Positions 9,066 to 17,686 of a stretch of DNA of 64,000 bases are shown here, piece after piece; within the stretch, counting starts at the first letter, position 1; every line of letters starts with the position of its first letter. Both the position numbers and the translations under genes were made by a program. The notes beneath the pieces were generated by a model. That model saw only the letters and a list, made by a program, of their open reading frames with translations. It was not told the DNA's origin and searched no databases. Origin of the DNA: Faeciplasma sp048393055 (GTDB taxonomy: Bacteria > Bacillota > Clostridia > Oscillospirales > Ruminococcaceae); contig DBFJJS010000010.1 in assembly GCA_048393055.1 (NCBI GenBank), positions 1-64,000 of the forward strand, given 5' to 3'.

Positions 9066-9872
9066 TTATATTTTTGATAGCGTCTCTATTGCTTCTGCTA
9101 TTGCGTCCTCGTTGCATGTAGATCTCAAAACATATTGCGCTGTTTTTTTGACTTCAGGCTGCGAGTCGGCAGGACAGAAGCTTATATCAGATGCCTTTAG
9201 CATCTCAATATCATTATCATAATCTCCGGCTGATATGACAGTCTTTCCGGATATGCCTACTGTTTTTAGCATTTCTCTGACCGCCGTTCCCTTGGAAATA
9301 TCCTCGGGAAGTATTTCAAGAAAGTATGGGCATGACCTGACAAACCTTATGCCCATTTTATTAAATTTTTTAACGTATATACACAGTTCATTTATAACTT
9401 CTTCGGAATCTGCAAGCAAGAGCTTACACCATGGCTCGGCAATATCGTCGCCGGAGTTTTTCTTTATATAGCTTACCTGAAGTATCTCATGATGCCACTT
9501 TTCGGCTTCGTTAAGGTTAAGGTAATACTGCGCTTCAAAAGTAAATATCTCAGGCGCAATTCCGGGATAACGCGAAAATATATCCTTTAATATATCCCTT
9601 GCAGCGTCCGGAAGATACTTGCCGTATATGATTTTATCCTGACGGTGGTCATAAACAATGCAGCCGTTATATAAAATCAAAGGAAGATCCGGCTTTAATA
9701 TATCAAGGTATCTGAGCGTCGTATGTATTGGTCTGCCGGTTGCAATACCGAATATTCCGCCGTCAGACTGATATTTTTCAATCGCTTTCAAATTCTTTTC
9801 CGAGACGGTTTTGTCGCTTTTCAAAAGCGTTCCGTCCATGTCTGTGATAAATACGGTGCTGTCAAATCTCAT
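9066..9872 (-). CDS. Cof-like HAD-IIB hydrolase
   Basis: A 268-residue haloacid-dehalogenase hydrolase of the Cof/IIB type, probably a sugar-phosphate or other small-metabolite phosphatase. The nucleophile motif DMDGTLL (residues 11-17), the second motif IATGRP (43-48), the Lys region and the metal-binding GDYDNDIEML near residue 217 are intact. The start overlaps the rluD stop by 4 bases (ATGA), so the genes are translationally coupled. The substrate cannot be read from sequence; the neighbouring transketolase suggests sugar phosphates. Confidence 0.9.
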   Translation of the reverse strand: MRFDSTVFITDMDGTLLKSDKTVSEKNLKAIEKYQSDGGIFGIATGRPIHTTLRYLDILKPDLPLILYNGCIVYDHRQDKIIYGKYLPDAARDILKDIFSRYPGIAPEIFTFEAQYYLNLNEAEKWHHEILQVSYIKKNSGDDIAEPWCKLLLADSEEVINELCIYVKKFNKMGIRFVRSCPYFLEILPEDISKGTAVREMLKTVGISGKTVISAGDYDNDIEMLKASDISFCPADSQPEVKKTAQYVLRSTCNEDAIAEAIETLSKI

Positions 9873-10783
9873 AGTTTTCTAAAGCCCTCAAGAAGTTTTT
9901 TGAAATATTCAGGAAGCTCGCTCTCAAATTCAAGATATTTTCCTGTTATCGGATGAATAAACCCTATTTTTTTTGCATGAAGGCATTGACCATTACATGA
10001 TTTATATGGTTTGCCATAGACGTCGTCGCCTAGGATAGGATGCCCGATATACGCAAGGTGCACTCTTATTTGATGCGTTCTTCCAGTTTCAAGCTTAAAT
10101 CTGACATACGAGCACGATGCAAACTCTTCTATAACTGTGTAATGTGTGACGGCGCGCTTTGAATTTTCAAGGGTAACACACATCTTTTTTCTGTCGCGTT
10201 TATCTCTTCCTATGGGATGGTCGATTGTGCCGTAAGCATCCTTAAATCTTCCTACGCATATCGCTTCGTACTCTCGTGTAAAGCTATGTGCTTTTATCTG
10301 TTCCGCAAGCCCAATATGAGCCTTATCCGTTTTTGCTACTATAAGCAGTCCGCTCGTGTTTTTGTCAATTCTATGAACAATTCCCGGTCTGATGACGCCG
10401 TTGATGCCTGACAGCTGATCCTTATATCTGTAAAGCAATGCGTTTACAAGAGTACTGTCATAATTTCCCACCGCCGGATGCACTACCATCCCCTGTGGCT
10501 TGTTTACAACAAGCAAGTATTCGTCCTCATAAACGACATTTATCGGAATATCCTGCGGCTTGACATCCAAGTCCACCGGATCGGGTATTTCAACCTCCAC
10601 AATACACCCTGAAGAAACCTTATAGCTTTTACTTACGTTCTTGCCGTTTACTTTTACGTTTCCCGAATCGATAAGCTTTGCGACTGCTGAGCGTGTCAAA
10701 TCAATTTCCGATTGCTCGGTAAGCCACTTATCAATCCTGAGTCCAATGTCTGACGACTCCGCAATTAGCTCATACCGAAGCAT
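9869..10783 (-). CDS. rluD: Large-subunit rRNA pseudouridine synthase, RluA/RluD family
   Basis: A 304-residue RluA-family pseudouridine synthase, most like the RluD/YlyB type that modifies 23S rRNA. An N-terminal S4 RNA-binding domain (about 10-75) precedes the catalytic domain with GIVHRIDKNTSGLL, where the Asp is the nucleophile, and the C-terminal RTHQIRVHLAYIGHPILGD. The ATG at 10783 is chosen because GGACGGTGA precedes it; a start at 10807 is possible. It overlaps the end of lspA by 14 bases, matching the frequent lspA-rluD pair of Firmicutes. Confidence 0.93.
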   Translation of the reverse strand: MLRYELIAESSDIGLRIDKWLTEQSEIDLTRSAVAKLIDSGNVKVNGKNVSKSYKVSSGCIVEVEIPDPVDLDVKPQDIPINVVYEDEYLLVVNKPQGMVVHPAVGNYDSTLVNALLYRYKDQLSGINGVIRPGIVHRIDKNTSGLLIVAKTDKAHIGLAEQIKAHSFTREYEAICVGRFKDAYGTIDHPIGRDKRDRKKMCVTLENSKRAVTHYTVIEEFASCSYVRFKLETGRTHQIRVHLAYIGHPILGDDVYGKPYKSCNGQCLHAKKIGFIHPITGKYLEFESELPEYFKKLLEGFRKL

Positions 10784-11354
10784 TGCTGTCACCGTCCGGC
10801 TGTGCATCGGCTGATGATAAATCGGTGGCTTGTGATTTCTTGATCTTTTTTTGCTTACTTGACTTTATTTCAAGCACAAGATACACAACGCATAGACTTA
10901 TTCCGCCGACGACTACGCATATATCAGCAAAATTAAATATCGGGAAGTTGATAAAATCGAGCTTGATATAATCAATAACTCCGCTGAATTCAGTATCTAT
11001 AAGCATACGTACCCTGTCTATCAGGTTTCCGATTCCTCCCGCCAGTATCAAAGCAAGGCTGAACATTTCAAATTTATTCATGGTCTTTCGCTTCAAAATC
11101 ATGTACACTAAAATTACCAGCATGATAATTGAAGTGAACACGATAAGAAACACCGTCTGCCCGCCTAAAATACTCCAGCCTGCACCGTCATTTCTTATAT
11201 GTGTAATGCTAAAGACGTCAAAGTCGCCTATTGAAAAAGTGTAGTACGACCTGATTATGCCTGAACATTCTTCAAAGTTGGCTACAACAAGATATTTAAT
11301 TAACTGATCTGCGCCTGTTAGTAGCAGAGCTGCAATCAGTGATATTATCAGCAA
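10770..11354 (-). CDS. lspA: Lipoprotein signal peptidase (signal peptidase II)
   Basis: LspA (194 residues) cleaves prolipoprotein signal peptides after lipidation. It has four membrane segments and both catalytic aspartates: the NLIDR motif near residue 113 and FNFADICVVVG near residue 142. The NDGAGW segment (normally NxGAAF/W) is also present. The start is TTG with an AGGGGCGG site five bases upstream. A charged tail after residue 165 is longer than usual. It would process the lipoproteins encoded at 27.9-32.2 kb, among others. Confidence 0.94.
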   Translation of the reverse strand: MLIISLIAALLLTGADQLIKYLVVANFEECSGIIRSYYTFSIGDFDVFSITHIRNDGAGWSILGGQTVFLIVFTSIIMLVILVYMILKRKTMNKFEMFSLALILAGGIGNLIDRVRMLIDTEFSGVIDYIKLDFINFPIFNFADICVVVGGISLCVVYLVLEIKSSKQKKIKKSQATDLSSADAQPDGDSNASV

Positions 11355-11393
11355 ACAAACCGCCCCTTTAACAAAACAAACCGCCCTTTTAAC
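11355..11393 (-). repeat. Tandem duplication spanning the lspA ribosome-binding site
   Basis: Two near-identical units, ACAAACCGCCCCTTTAAC and ACAAACCGCCCTTTTAAC as read on the plus strand, stand side by side directly before the TTG start of lspA. Each contains an AAGGGGCGG/AAAGGGCGG Shine-Dalgarno-like core on the minus strand. Only the proximal copy is correctly spaced. Confidence 0.65.
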
Positions 11394-11401
11394 AGCAAAG
11401 C

Positions 11402-11433
11402 TCGATTGCCGCAGTTTTTAATACGGCAATCGA
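11402..11433 (-). promoter_or_regulatory. Intercistronic hairpin between ileS and lspA
   Basis: A perfect 10-bp inverted repeat (TCGATTGCCG/CGGCAATCGA) with a 12-base loop, immediately after the ileS stop codon. On the minus strand the following bases are GAGCTTTGCTG, which is a poor U-run, so it may be a weak terminator or an mRNA-processing or stability element inside the operon. Confidence 0.55.
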
Positions 11434-11441
11434 ACAGCTAA

Positions 11442-14243
11442 TTATTCGGCATTGTCAGATTCGGCTATGACTGTATTTGCACAGCGGCTGCAAAGAGTAG
11501 GATGCTTTGAGCAGCTTCCGACAGTATCCGAATAAATCCAGCAACGCTCGCACTTTTGACCCGACGCCTTCTTAATCGTAAAACCAAGACCTGTAGTATC
11601 GCCGATAAACTCAGCTTCTCCGCTGTTTTCAATATCGACTTTTGAAACTATAAGCACAGTCGGAAGAATATCCTTTACGGACATGAGCATATTGTAATCA
11701 GAGCTGTTTCCGGCGTAAATCACAAGGTCAGCTTCTAGCGAAGAGCCTATTACCTTATCGGCACGCTTTAGCTCAAGCGCTTTCTTCGCGTCTATTCTAA
11801 CGTTATAAATATACGACCACTTTTCTACAAACTCATCGTCAAACTCAAGTCCGGATTTTTCAGGCATATCGTTTAAGAATATACTTTCGGCATTTTCGTC
11901 CTTAGAATGGTTCATATAAGACCAAATTTCATCCGCGGTAAAGGAAAGTATAGGAGCTACAAGCCTTGAAATAGCCGACAGAATCCTGTACATTGCAGTT
12001 TGAGCAGACCTTCTGAGCTCGCTTTTCGAAGTTTCGCAGTATAACCTATCCTTTAATATATCCAAGTAGAAATTAGACATATCTACAACGCAGAAATTGT
12101 GAATAGCATGGAACACAATGTGAAAATCGAACGCGTTGTACGCATCATTCACTTTATCGATAAGATTGTCAAGCTTCATCATAGCCCATTTATCAAGCTC
12201 AACCATGTTTTCATACGGAACAGCGTCTGTATCGATATTAAATCCGCCGAGATTTCCAAGGATATACCTTGCGGTGTTTCTTATCTTTTTATACGCCTCC
12301 GAAAGCTGCGCAAGAATGGGCTTAGATATTCTGATATCCGAGTGGTAATCGCTCGACGCAACCCATAATCTTAAAATGTCCGCTCCATTTTTATCATAAA
12401 TCTCTTTTGGCTCAATGCCGTTTCCAAGAGATTTGTGCATGGTCTTGCCCTCGCCGTCAACAACCCAGCCGTGAGTACATACAGCCTTATAAGGTGCCCT
12501 GCCGTTGATTACGACAGATGTAAGCAACGACGACTGGAACCATCCGCGGTACTGGTCCGCTCCTTCAAGGTACAAATCTGCCGGAGAGTGAAGATCAGGT
12601 CTTTGATCCAACACAGCAGTATGCGTTACGCCTGAATCAAACCACACGTCCATTATATCGGTCTCTTTTTCAAATTCCGTACAGCCGCACTCGCACTTTA
12701 CAGTCTTAGGAAGAAAATCGCTCGGCTCATACCTCCACCACGCATCAGAGCCTTCGCGCCGGAATAAATCCGAAATTGCTTTTATAGTATCATTGTTGAT
12801 AATAGGCTTATGGCAGTCCTTGCAGTAAACAATCGGTATAGGAACTCCCCATGTGCGCTGACGCGAGATACACCAATCAGAACGATCCCTGACCATTCCC
12901 TTAATTCTGTCCTCGCCCCATGCGGGTATCCACTGCACATCCTCTATAGCCTTGATAGTTTCGTCCTTATAATCTTCAACTGAACAGAACCACTGCTCGG
13001 TAGCTCTGAATAGAATTGGCGACTTGCATCTCCAGCAATGCGGATACTGGTGCTTGATTTTGCTTGAAGCAAACATCGCGCCTGTTTTGATAAGATGCTC
13101 TGCAATAACCTTGTTGGCCTGATCAGTTGTGAGACCTGCAAACATTCCTGCTTCAGAGGTCAAAACACCTTTTCCATCAACTGCTACTACTATTCCAATC
13201 TCGTCATATTTTTTAGCTACTTCAAAGTCATCTACACCATATCCAGGGGCTGTATGGACACAGCCTGTACCACTGTCAAGCGTTACATGATCGCCTACGA
13301 TAACAAGCGATGCACGATCCATAAACGGATGCTGAGCCTTGCAGTATTCAAGCTCCTTACCGGTAAACGAGCCTACCGTATCATATTCCGTGATACCGGC
13401 TGCGGCAAGCGTAGGCTCTATAAGCTCCTTCGCCATAATATAATTTTCGCCGTTCGCCCTTACTACTGTATATTCATAGTCAGGACCCAGGCATATGGCA
13501 AGATTGCCGGGAAGAGTCCAAGTAGTTGTTGTCCAGATTACGAAATATGTCTTGTTAAGATTCAAGCCAAGCGCGCTGAAAATTCCCTTGTCGTCTATGA
13601 CCTTAAACTTAACATATATTGACTGGCAAGGATCATCCTGATACTCGATTTCCGCCTCGGCCAATGCTGTCTGACATTCCGGACACCAGTATACAGGTTT
13701 AAGTCCCTTGTATATATAGCCCTTTTTAGCCATTTCGCCAAAGACTTCAATCTGCCTTGCTTCAAAATCAGGTTTAAGAGTAAGATAAGGGTTGTCAAAG
13801 TCTCCCAGTACGCCAAGGCGCTTAAACTGCTGCTTCTGACTCTCAACATAGGTAAGCGCAAACTCACGGCAATGCCTTCTGAGCTCCAATGGAGGTATAG
13901 CGCCGTTTTCAACACCTATCGCCTTCATTGCCTTAAGCTCTATCGGAAGACCGTGTGTGTCCCATCCTGGAACATAGTTAGCGCAATATCCACTCATGTT
14001 TTTCTGCTTGACGATTATATCCTTTAAAATCTTGTTAAGAGCAGTGCCAAGATGAATATCTCCGTTTGCATACGGTGGTCCGTCATGAAGTATGTATGAT
14101 GGTCTGCCCTCATTCTTTGCGAGGATTTTTTTATAAAGTTCGTCACTATCCCACTTTTCAATAATTGAAGGTTCTTTTGTTGGAAGATTTCCTCTCATAG
14201 GATACTCTGTTTCAGGCAGATTCAGAGTCTTGTTGTAGTCCAT
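11442..14243 (-). CDS. ileS: Isoleucyl-tRNA synthetase
   Basis: IleS (933 residues) charges tRNA(Ile). It shows the class I HIGH-type motif in PPYANGDIHLG (about residue 55), the editing domain (about 190-400), the KMSKS-type motif written TMHKS in EGKTMHKSLGN (about residue 600), and a C-terminal zinc finger with CERCW and CSRC near residues 905-925. This is the usual bacterial type. It follows divIVA after 27 bases, leaving no room for a T-box leader, so expression must come from upstream promoters. Confidence 0.97.
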   Translation of the reverse strand: MDYNKTLNLPETEYPMRGNLPTKEPSIIEKWDSDELYKKILAKNEGRPSYILHDGPPYANGDIHLGTALNKILKDIIVKQKNMSGYCANYVPGWDTHGLPIELKAMKAIGVENGAIPPLELRRHCREFALTYVESQKQQFKRLGVLGDFDNPYLTLKPDFEARQIEVFGEMAKKGYIYKGLKPVYWCPECQTALAEAEIEYQDDPCQSIYVKFKVIDDKGIFSALGLNLNKTYFVIWTTTTWTLPGNLAICLGPDYEYTVVRANGENYIMAKELIEPTLAAAGITEYDTVGSFTGKELEYCKAQHPFMDRASLVIVGDHVTLDSGTGCVHTAPGYGVDDFEVAKKYDEIGIVVAVDGKGVLTSEAGMFAGLTTDQANKVIAEHLIKTGAMFASSKIKHQYPHCWRCKSPILFRATEQWFCSVEDYKDETIKAIEDVQWIPAWGEDRIKGMVRDRSDWCISRQRTWGVPIPIVYCKDCHKPIINNDTIKAISDLFRREGSDAWWRYEPSDFLPKTVKCECGCTEFEKETDIMDVWFDSGVTHTAVLDQRPDLHSPADLYLEGADQYRGWFQSSLLTSVVINGRAPYKAVCTHGWVVDGEGKTMHKSLGNGIEPKEIYDKNGADILRLWVASSDYHSDIRISKPILAQLSEAYKKIRNTARYILGNLGGFNIDTDAVPYENMVELDKWAMMKLDNLIDKVNDAYNAFDFHIVFHAIHNFCVVDMSNFYLDILKDRLYCETSKSELRRSAQTAMYRILSAISRLVAPILSFTADEIWSYMNHSKDENAESIFLNDMPEKSGLEFDDEFVEKWSYIYNVRIDAKKALELKRADKVIGSSLEADLVIYAGNSSDYNMLMSVKDILPTVLIVSKVDIENSGEAEFIGDTTGLGFTIKKASGQKCERCWIYSDTVGSCSKHPTLCSRCANTVIAESDNAE

Positions 14244-14270
14244 ATATTAATACCTCTTGTTGTTGATGAT

Positions 14271-15035
14271 TTATTTCCTGTTATTTTGATTAAGACCGAA
14301 TTTAAGCTCGGCTGTAGAGTAATCCTGTTTCTTATACCCTCCCTCAGGGAATCCAAAAGAAGGGATGCTGCGCGCCTTTTCATTTGACGGCTTCTTTGCC
14401 GGCTCTTCAGCAGGCTTTTGCTCCGCTGGCTTGGTCTCAGTTTGAGCTGCCGGCTTTACCTGCCCTGCGACAATCTTTTTTATTTCTTCGTCAGTAAGCT
14501 CCGGCAGCGATGAGGCTATCTTAATCTGCTCCTGGAGGATAAGTATAAGCTTCTTTTTAAAGTCGCTGACTTCTACCTTAAGCTTGTTAAGCTTGTCGCT
14601 TTGAAGCTCAGCCTGGGTTTTTGAAGCTGCAACGACCGCATTGAGTTTATCGTTTTCTTCCTTGATTGCAACCGCTATCTTTTCCACTTCGGATTTCTTC
14701 AGAGCATCGCAATCGTTTGTGATTTCAGCCAAAAGCGAATTACACTTCGATTGTGCGTCGCTGATGATTTTTTCAGCCTCCTGCTTAGCATCTGCAATAA
14801 TCCTGTTCCCCTGCTTCTGAGCTACCAAAAGAGCATCTCTTATTGCATCCTCGTCGTTTCTGTACTCATTTATCTTCTCGACAAGCTTAATAATCTTAGC
14901 CTCGTTTTCTTCCTTTTCCTTGACAGCCGAAGCATAAGCAACAGCTACTTCTTTAAGGTACTCTTCTACTTCCTCCGGCTTGTAACCAAAAGTGCCTTTT
15001 TCAAACCTTTTTGAAGCAATTTCCTTTGGATTCAT
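14271..15035 (-). CDS. divIVA: DivIVA-domain cell division/polarity protein
   Basis: A DivIVA/GpsB-type protein (254 residues from the chosen start). The N-terminal lipid-binding domain (about 1-55: NPKEIASKRFEKGTFGYKPEEVEEYL) is followed by long coiled coil (about 55-175) and a Pro/Glu/Lys-rich linker. DivIVA marks curved membrane at the septum and poles. The ATG at 15035 is preferred over the one at 15041 because AGGAGG abuts the latter but lies six bases before the former. It sits in the conserved sepF-ylmH-divIVA-ileS-lspA string. Confidence 0.9.
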   Translation of the reverse strand: MNPKEIASKRFEKGTFGYKPEEVEEYLKEVAVAYASAVKEKEENEAKIIKLVEKINEYRNDEDAIRDALLVAQKQGNRIIADAKQEAEKIISDAQSKCNSLLAEITNDCDALKKSEVEKIAVAIKEENDKLNAVVAASKTQAELQSDKLNKLKVEVSDFKKKLILILQEQIKIASSLPELTDEEIKKIVAGQVKPAAQTETKPAEQKPAEEPAKKPSNEKARSIPSFGFPEGGYKKQDYSTAELKFGLNQNNRK

Positions 15036-15052
15036 GCTCATCCTCCTTGATA

Positions 15053-15811
15053 TTATTTATACTTATTTATCGTAATAAAAATTCTGTCCTTCTTCGATAG
15101 TCCGCCTACACCGGATAAAACAAATTTCCCTATCCCACGGACCGAAAAAATATCTCCCTCAGACATCTTTTCGCTCGGCTCGTAAGTCATAACATGGTTT
15201 AATACCACACCGTTTGACTTTATGAGCTTCTGAGTCTTCTCCCTCGAGTGATTTATCGCAGACGACAGTACAGAATCAAGCCTTAAAGATTGAACCGTGG
15301 CGTTTATGACGTCAAACTCCTGAGCCGGAATATCGTCAGGTGAAAAATCATAGCTTATACTAACGCCAAACCTGCCCACCTTTGACATTTCCGCTACCAT
15401 CGGCAAAATCGCATTTAGAATAAAAACAACGGTTCTTCCGTTTCCGACAAGTATGTCGCCTATCATTTCCCGCTTAATGTCTAACGACATAAGTGCACCA
15501 AGAAAGTCGCGGTGAGACGGCTTGTCCGCATGGCGATAGTTAAAGACAACTGGGGTGAATGGCTGATGCTCACCGTATCCGCGAAAAATTATAACCCTTC
15601 TGACAGCATCGTCATATCCACCTGAAAGATAATAATTATCAAAGCCTTCCTTTGAAAGCATCGCTGTACAAACTACAAGCTGCCGCTCATCCAAAAAGCA
15701 GGAAGCTCTGAATCTGCCCGAGGTTTCCGACTGCTTTGCAAGGTCGATTATATGCCTTGTTAAAATCCTTTCTTCATCATTTATGGAAGAAAGGATTTTT
15801 ATATTGCTCAT
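15053..15811 (-). CDS. ylmH: YlmH-like S4-domain RNA-binding protein
   Basis: A 252-residue protein of the YlmH family found in the Firmicutes division cluster. The N-terminal two-thirds is the YlmH-type region (RHIIDLAKQSE, then REMIGDILV near residue 113); the C-terminal S4 RNA-binding domain covers about residues 180-245 (SREKTQKLIKSNGVVLN). YlmH has been linked to ribosome-associated peptidyl-tRNA rescue in B. subtilis. Its ATG overlaps the sepF stop by 4 bases, showing translational coupling. Confidence 0.88.
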   Translation of the reverse strand: MSNIKILSSINDEERILTRHIIDLAKQSETSGRFRASCFLDERQLVVCTAMLSKEGFDNYYLSGGYDDAVRRVIIFRGYGEHQPFTPVVFNYRHADKPSHRDFLGALMSLDIKREMIGDILVGNGRTVVFILNAILPMVAEMSKVGRFGVSISYDFSPDDIPAQEFDVINATVQSLRLDSVLSSAINHSREKTQKLIKSNGVVLNHVMTYEPSEKMSEGDIFSVRGIGKFVLSGVGGLSKKDRIFITINKYK

Positions 15812-16230
15812 GAGAAGCTGTATCCGCTGCTTTCCAATTCACTCATAAGATCAACTCCGCTAAAGCCAACGTTCTTGGGCATGATTACAAACGTCTTTTG
15901 AGCAGTCATTTTAATTGTAGCTCCGTTTGCGTATGCAACTCCGGAAAGAAAATCCATTATTCTTTTGGCATCTTCCGCTTTCACAAGCTCAAGATTAAGC
16001 AAAACCGTCTTCTGGCGGTTAAGGTCATCCCCTATTGCCTTAACTTCTGAAAAATCAGTGGGTCTTGAAAGAACGATTTGAACAGTTGCAGTGGTATTAA
16101 ACTTCACTTCACGGTTTCTTCTTTCCTCAGCAACATCCACCGTTTCAGAGGAATCGTCTAAAATCGGTTGATAATCATCCTCTTCTTCACCAATAAAGAT
16201 GTTTTTAATAGACTCAAATAAGTTGCCCAT
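15808..16230 (-). CDS. sepF: Cell division protein SepF
   Basis: SepF (140 residues) aligns and anchors FtsZ filaments at the septum. It has an N-terminal amphipathic membrane-binding helix (MGNLFESIKNIF), an acidic linker, and the conserved C-terminal domain (about residues 45-135) with RQKTVLLNLE, MDFLSGVAYANGATI and FVIMPKNV. A GGAGGG ribosome-binding site precedes the ATG. It is the first gene after a near-consensus promoter and leads the ylmH-divIVA-ileS string. Confidence 0.94.
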   Translation of the reverse strand: MGNLFESIKNIFIGEEEDDYQPILDDSSETVDVAEERRNREVKFNTTATVQIVLSRPTDFSEVKAIGDDLNRQKTVLLNLELVKAEDAKRIMDFLSGVAYANGATIKMTAQKTFVIMPKNVGFSGVDLMSELESSGYSFS

Positions 16231-16287
16231 ATTGCCCTCCGTACATAGTGATATATTTATGAAATTATAATCTGTCCATACTATTAT

Positions 16288-16316
16288 ATTATCTTATATT
16301 TAAGTGCTAATGTCAA
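16288..16316 (-). promoter_or_regulatory. Sigma-A promoter of the sepF operon
   Basis: On the minus strand TTGACA (16316-16311) and GATAAT (16293-16288) are separated by exactly 17 bases, with the predicted start about 50 bases before sepF. The spacer begins TTAGCACTT, which resembles half of a CIRCE element, but no inverted partner is present. Confidence 0.8.
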
Positions 16317-16398
16317 GACAGATTGCAAAAAAACTGCTTTAATTACACTCAAAGAATATAAAATTAATAATTTTACGTCAGCCAAATTTCTTATTAGC

Positions 16399-17631
16399 TT
16401 AGACGGTCAATGGGTCTAAAAGCACGCTGTCATACAGTTCAAGATATTCATTAGATGCGTTGTATCTCGAAAGCACAAAATCATCGCCCTCATAGATAAC
16501 GTCTAGCTTCTTAAATATGATTTTTTCTCCCTCTAAAACGTACACTCCCCTGTCCTCGCCCTGGAAACGTATAGCGCTTCGTGGAGCTCTTATGCCGGTA
16601 TATTCTCCGAACAATATCTCTGCGTCCAAAACTCGCGAGCCAGCTATATCTGCGTCCATTTCATCGCAGCTAATAATCATTATCGCCTCATTTCCATTGC
16701 CGGTAAGCGTTATGCTCTCAACGGTTGCAGTGTATGTCCTTTCAAAGGATGAGAATACAAGGTCAAAAGTTTGATTTACAAAATATCTGTCTGGCGTATT
16801 GATTACGCCCACCATTTTCCATGTGTAATCGTTAAATACTTTTCCTATCACATTTGAGTCCATTACTCCTTCCTTTTTAGGCGAAGCAATGATCTCGTTT
16901 ATTTTTTCAACAGTTATATCCTCAATATTATCGATGCTTATATCAGATTCATAGCCATCTACAACAGATGTAAAATACCCGGACTCCACCGCCGATACCT
17001 CTGATATTGGGTTTACAAGAGCTTTTTCATACCTTGTAAGTTCGGAATTTATCTGTTCTATCCTCTGGGAATAATCGCTCTCTATATTTGAGGAAACATT
17101 GTATATACACATCAGCTTTAGCATATCAAGACTATCGCTGTACATGTTGTCAAAATCCCCTGATACTATTTCAGATAAAATCGATTTATATGATTCTGAT
17201 ATCTGAGAGGAAATAAACTCAGGCTGAGCGTAATCAGTAGTTCCTCTGTTCTGAGCGCTTTCCAACGCTTTTAGTTCCTCGCTGAGTCTATCTATCTTAT
17301 ATCTATAATATATCTGGTCATAGGAGTCATATATTGTTGCAATCTGAGAATTTTTTGACAACCTGCTTCCGTCGTCAATGCAGTAATTTAAAATACCATC
17401 ACCTGCGTACTGAGAATATACAAGACTTTCATTTCTTACTATAACTCCAGTAAAATCAATACTGCTCCGTGCAGTAAACATTACCGCATCTTCTGTTTTA
17501 TTTTCATTTGAGAAAAAAACGTATATTTGAGAAACCGCAACTGAAATAATACATGTAAAAATCAAAAGATATATTAGCGTGTCTCTTATTTTTCTGTACC
17601 TTGCGGATTTTTCGGCGCGCTTTTCACGCAC
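16399..17631 (-). CDS. HlyD-like membrane fusion/adaptor protein
   Basis: A 410-residue protein with one N-terminal membrane segment (about 18-38) and the layout of an HlyD/membrane-fusion adaptor: a beta-barrel/lipoyl-like half (about 50-95, FTGVIVRNES and DDGSRLSKNSQIATIYD), a coiled-coil hairpin (about 105-205), and a C-terminal half with GIRAPRSAIRF and GVYVLEGEKIIFKKLDV. Homologues often lie near sepF in Clostridia, with no known partner pump. The start is uncertain: GTG at 17631 is used, but the frame stays open to 17691 without an ATG. It closes the mutSL-miaA operon. Confidence 0.72.
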   Translation of the reverse strand: MREKRAEKSARYRKIRDTLIYLLIFTCIISVAVSQIYVFFSNENKTEDAVMFTARSSIDFTGVIVRNESLVYSQYAGDGILNYCIDDGSRLSKNSQIATIYDSYDQIYYRYKIDRLSEELKALESAQNRGTTDYAQPEFISSQISESYKSILSEIVSGDFDNMYSDSLDMLKLMCIYNVSSNIESDYSQRIEQINSELTRYEKALVNPISEVSAVESGYFTSVVDGYESDISIDNIEDITVEKINEIIASPKKEGVMDSNVIGKVFNDYTWKMVGVINTPDRYFVNQTFDLVFSSFERTYTATVESITLTGNGNEAIMIISCDEMDADIAGSRVLDAEILFGEYTGIRAPRSAIRFQGEDRGVYVLEGEKIIFKKLDVIYEGDDFVLSRYNASNEYLELYDSVLLDPLTV

Positions 17632-17686
17632 GCTTTCTTCATTTGGTGTATTTGAAGAAGGAGTATTGACATTTATTTTGTCCGTA

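Noticed and set aside
14244..14270. Possible T-box leader for ileS
   Set aside because: Only 27 bases separate divIVA and ileS; no T-box sequence or terminator fits there.
16294..16316. CIRCE (HrcA) operator in the sepF promoter, from TTAGCACTT
   Set aside because: Only one half-site is present; the inverted GAGTGCTAA partner at the required spacing is missing.
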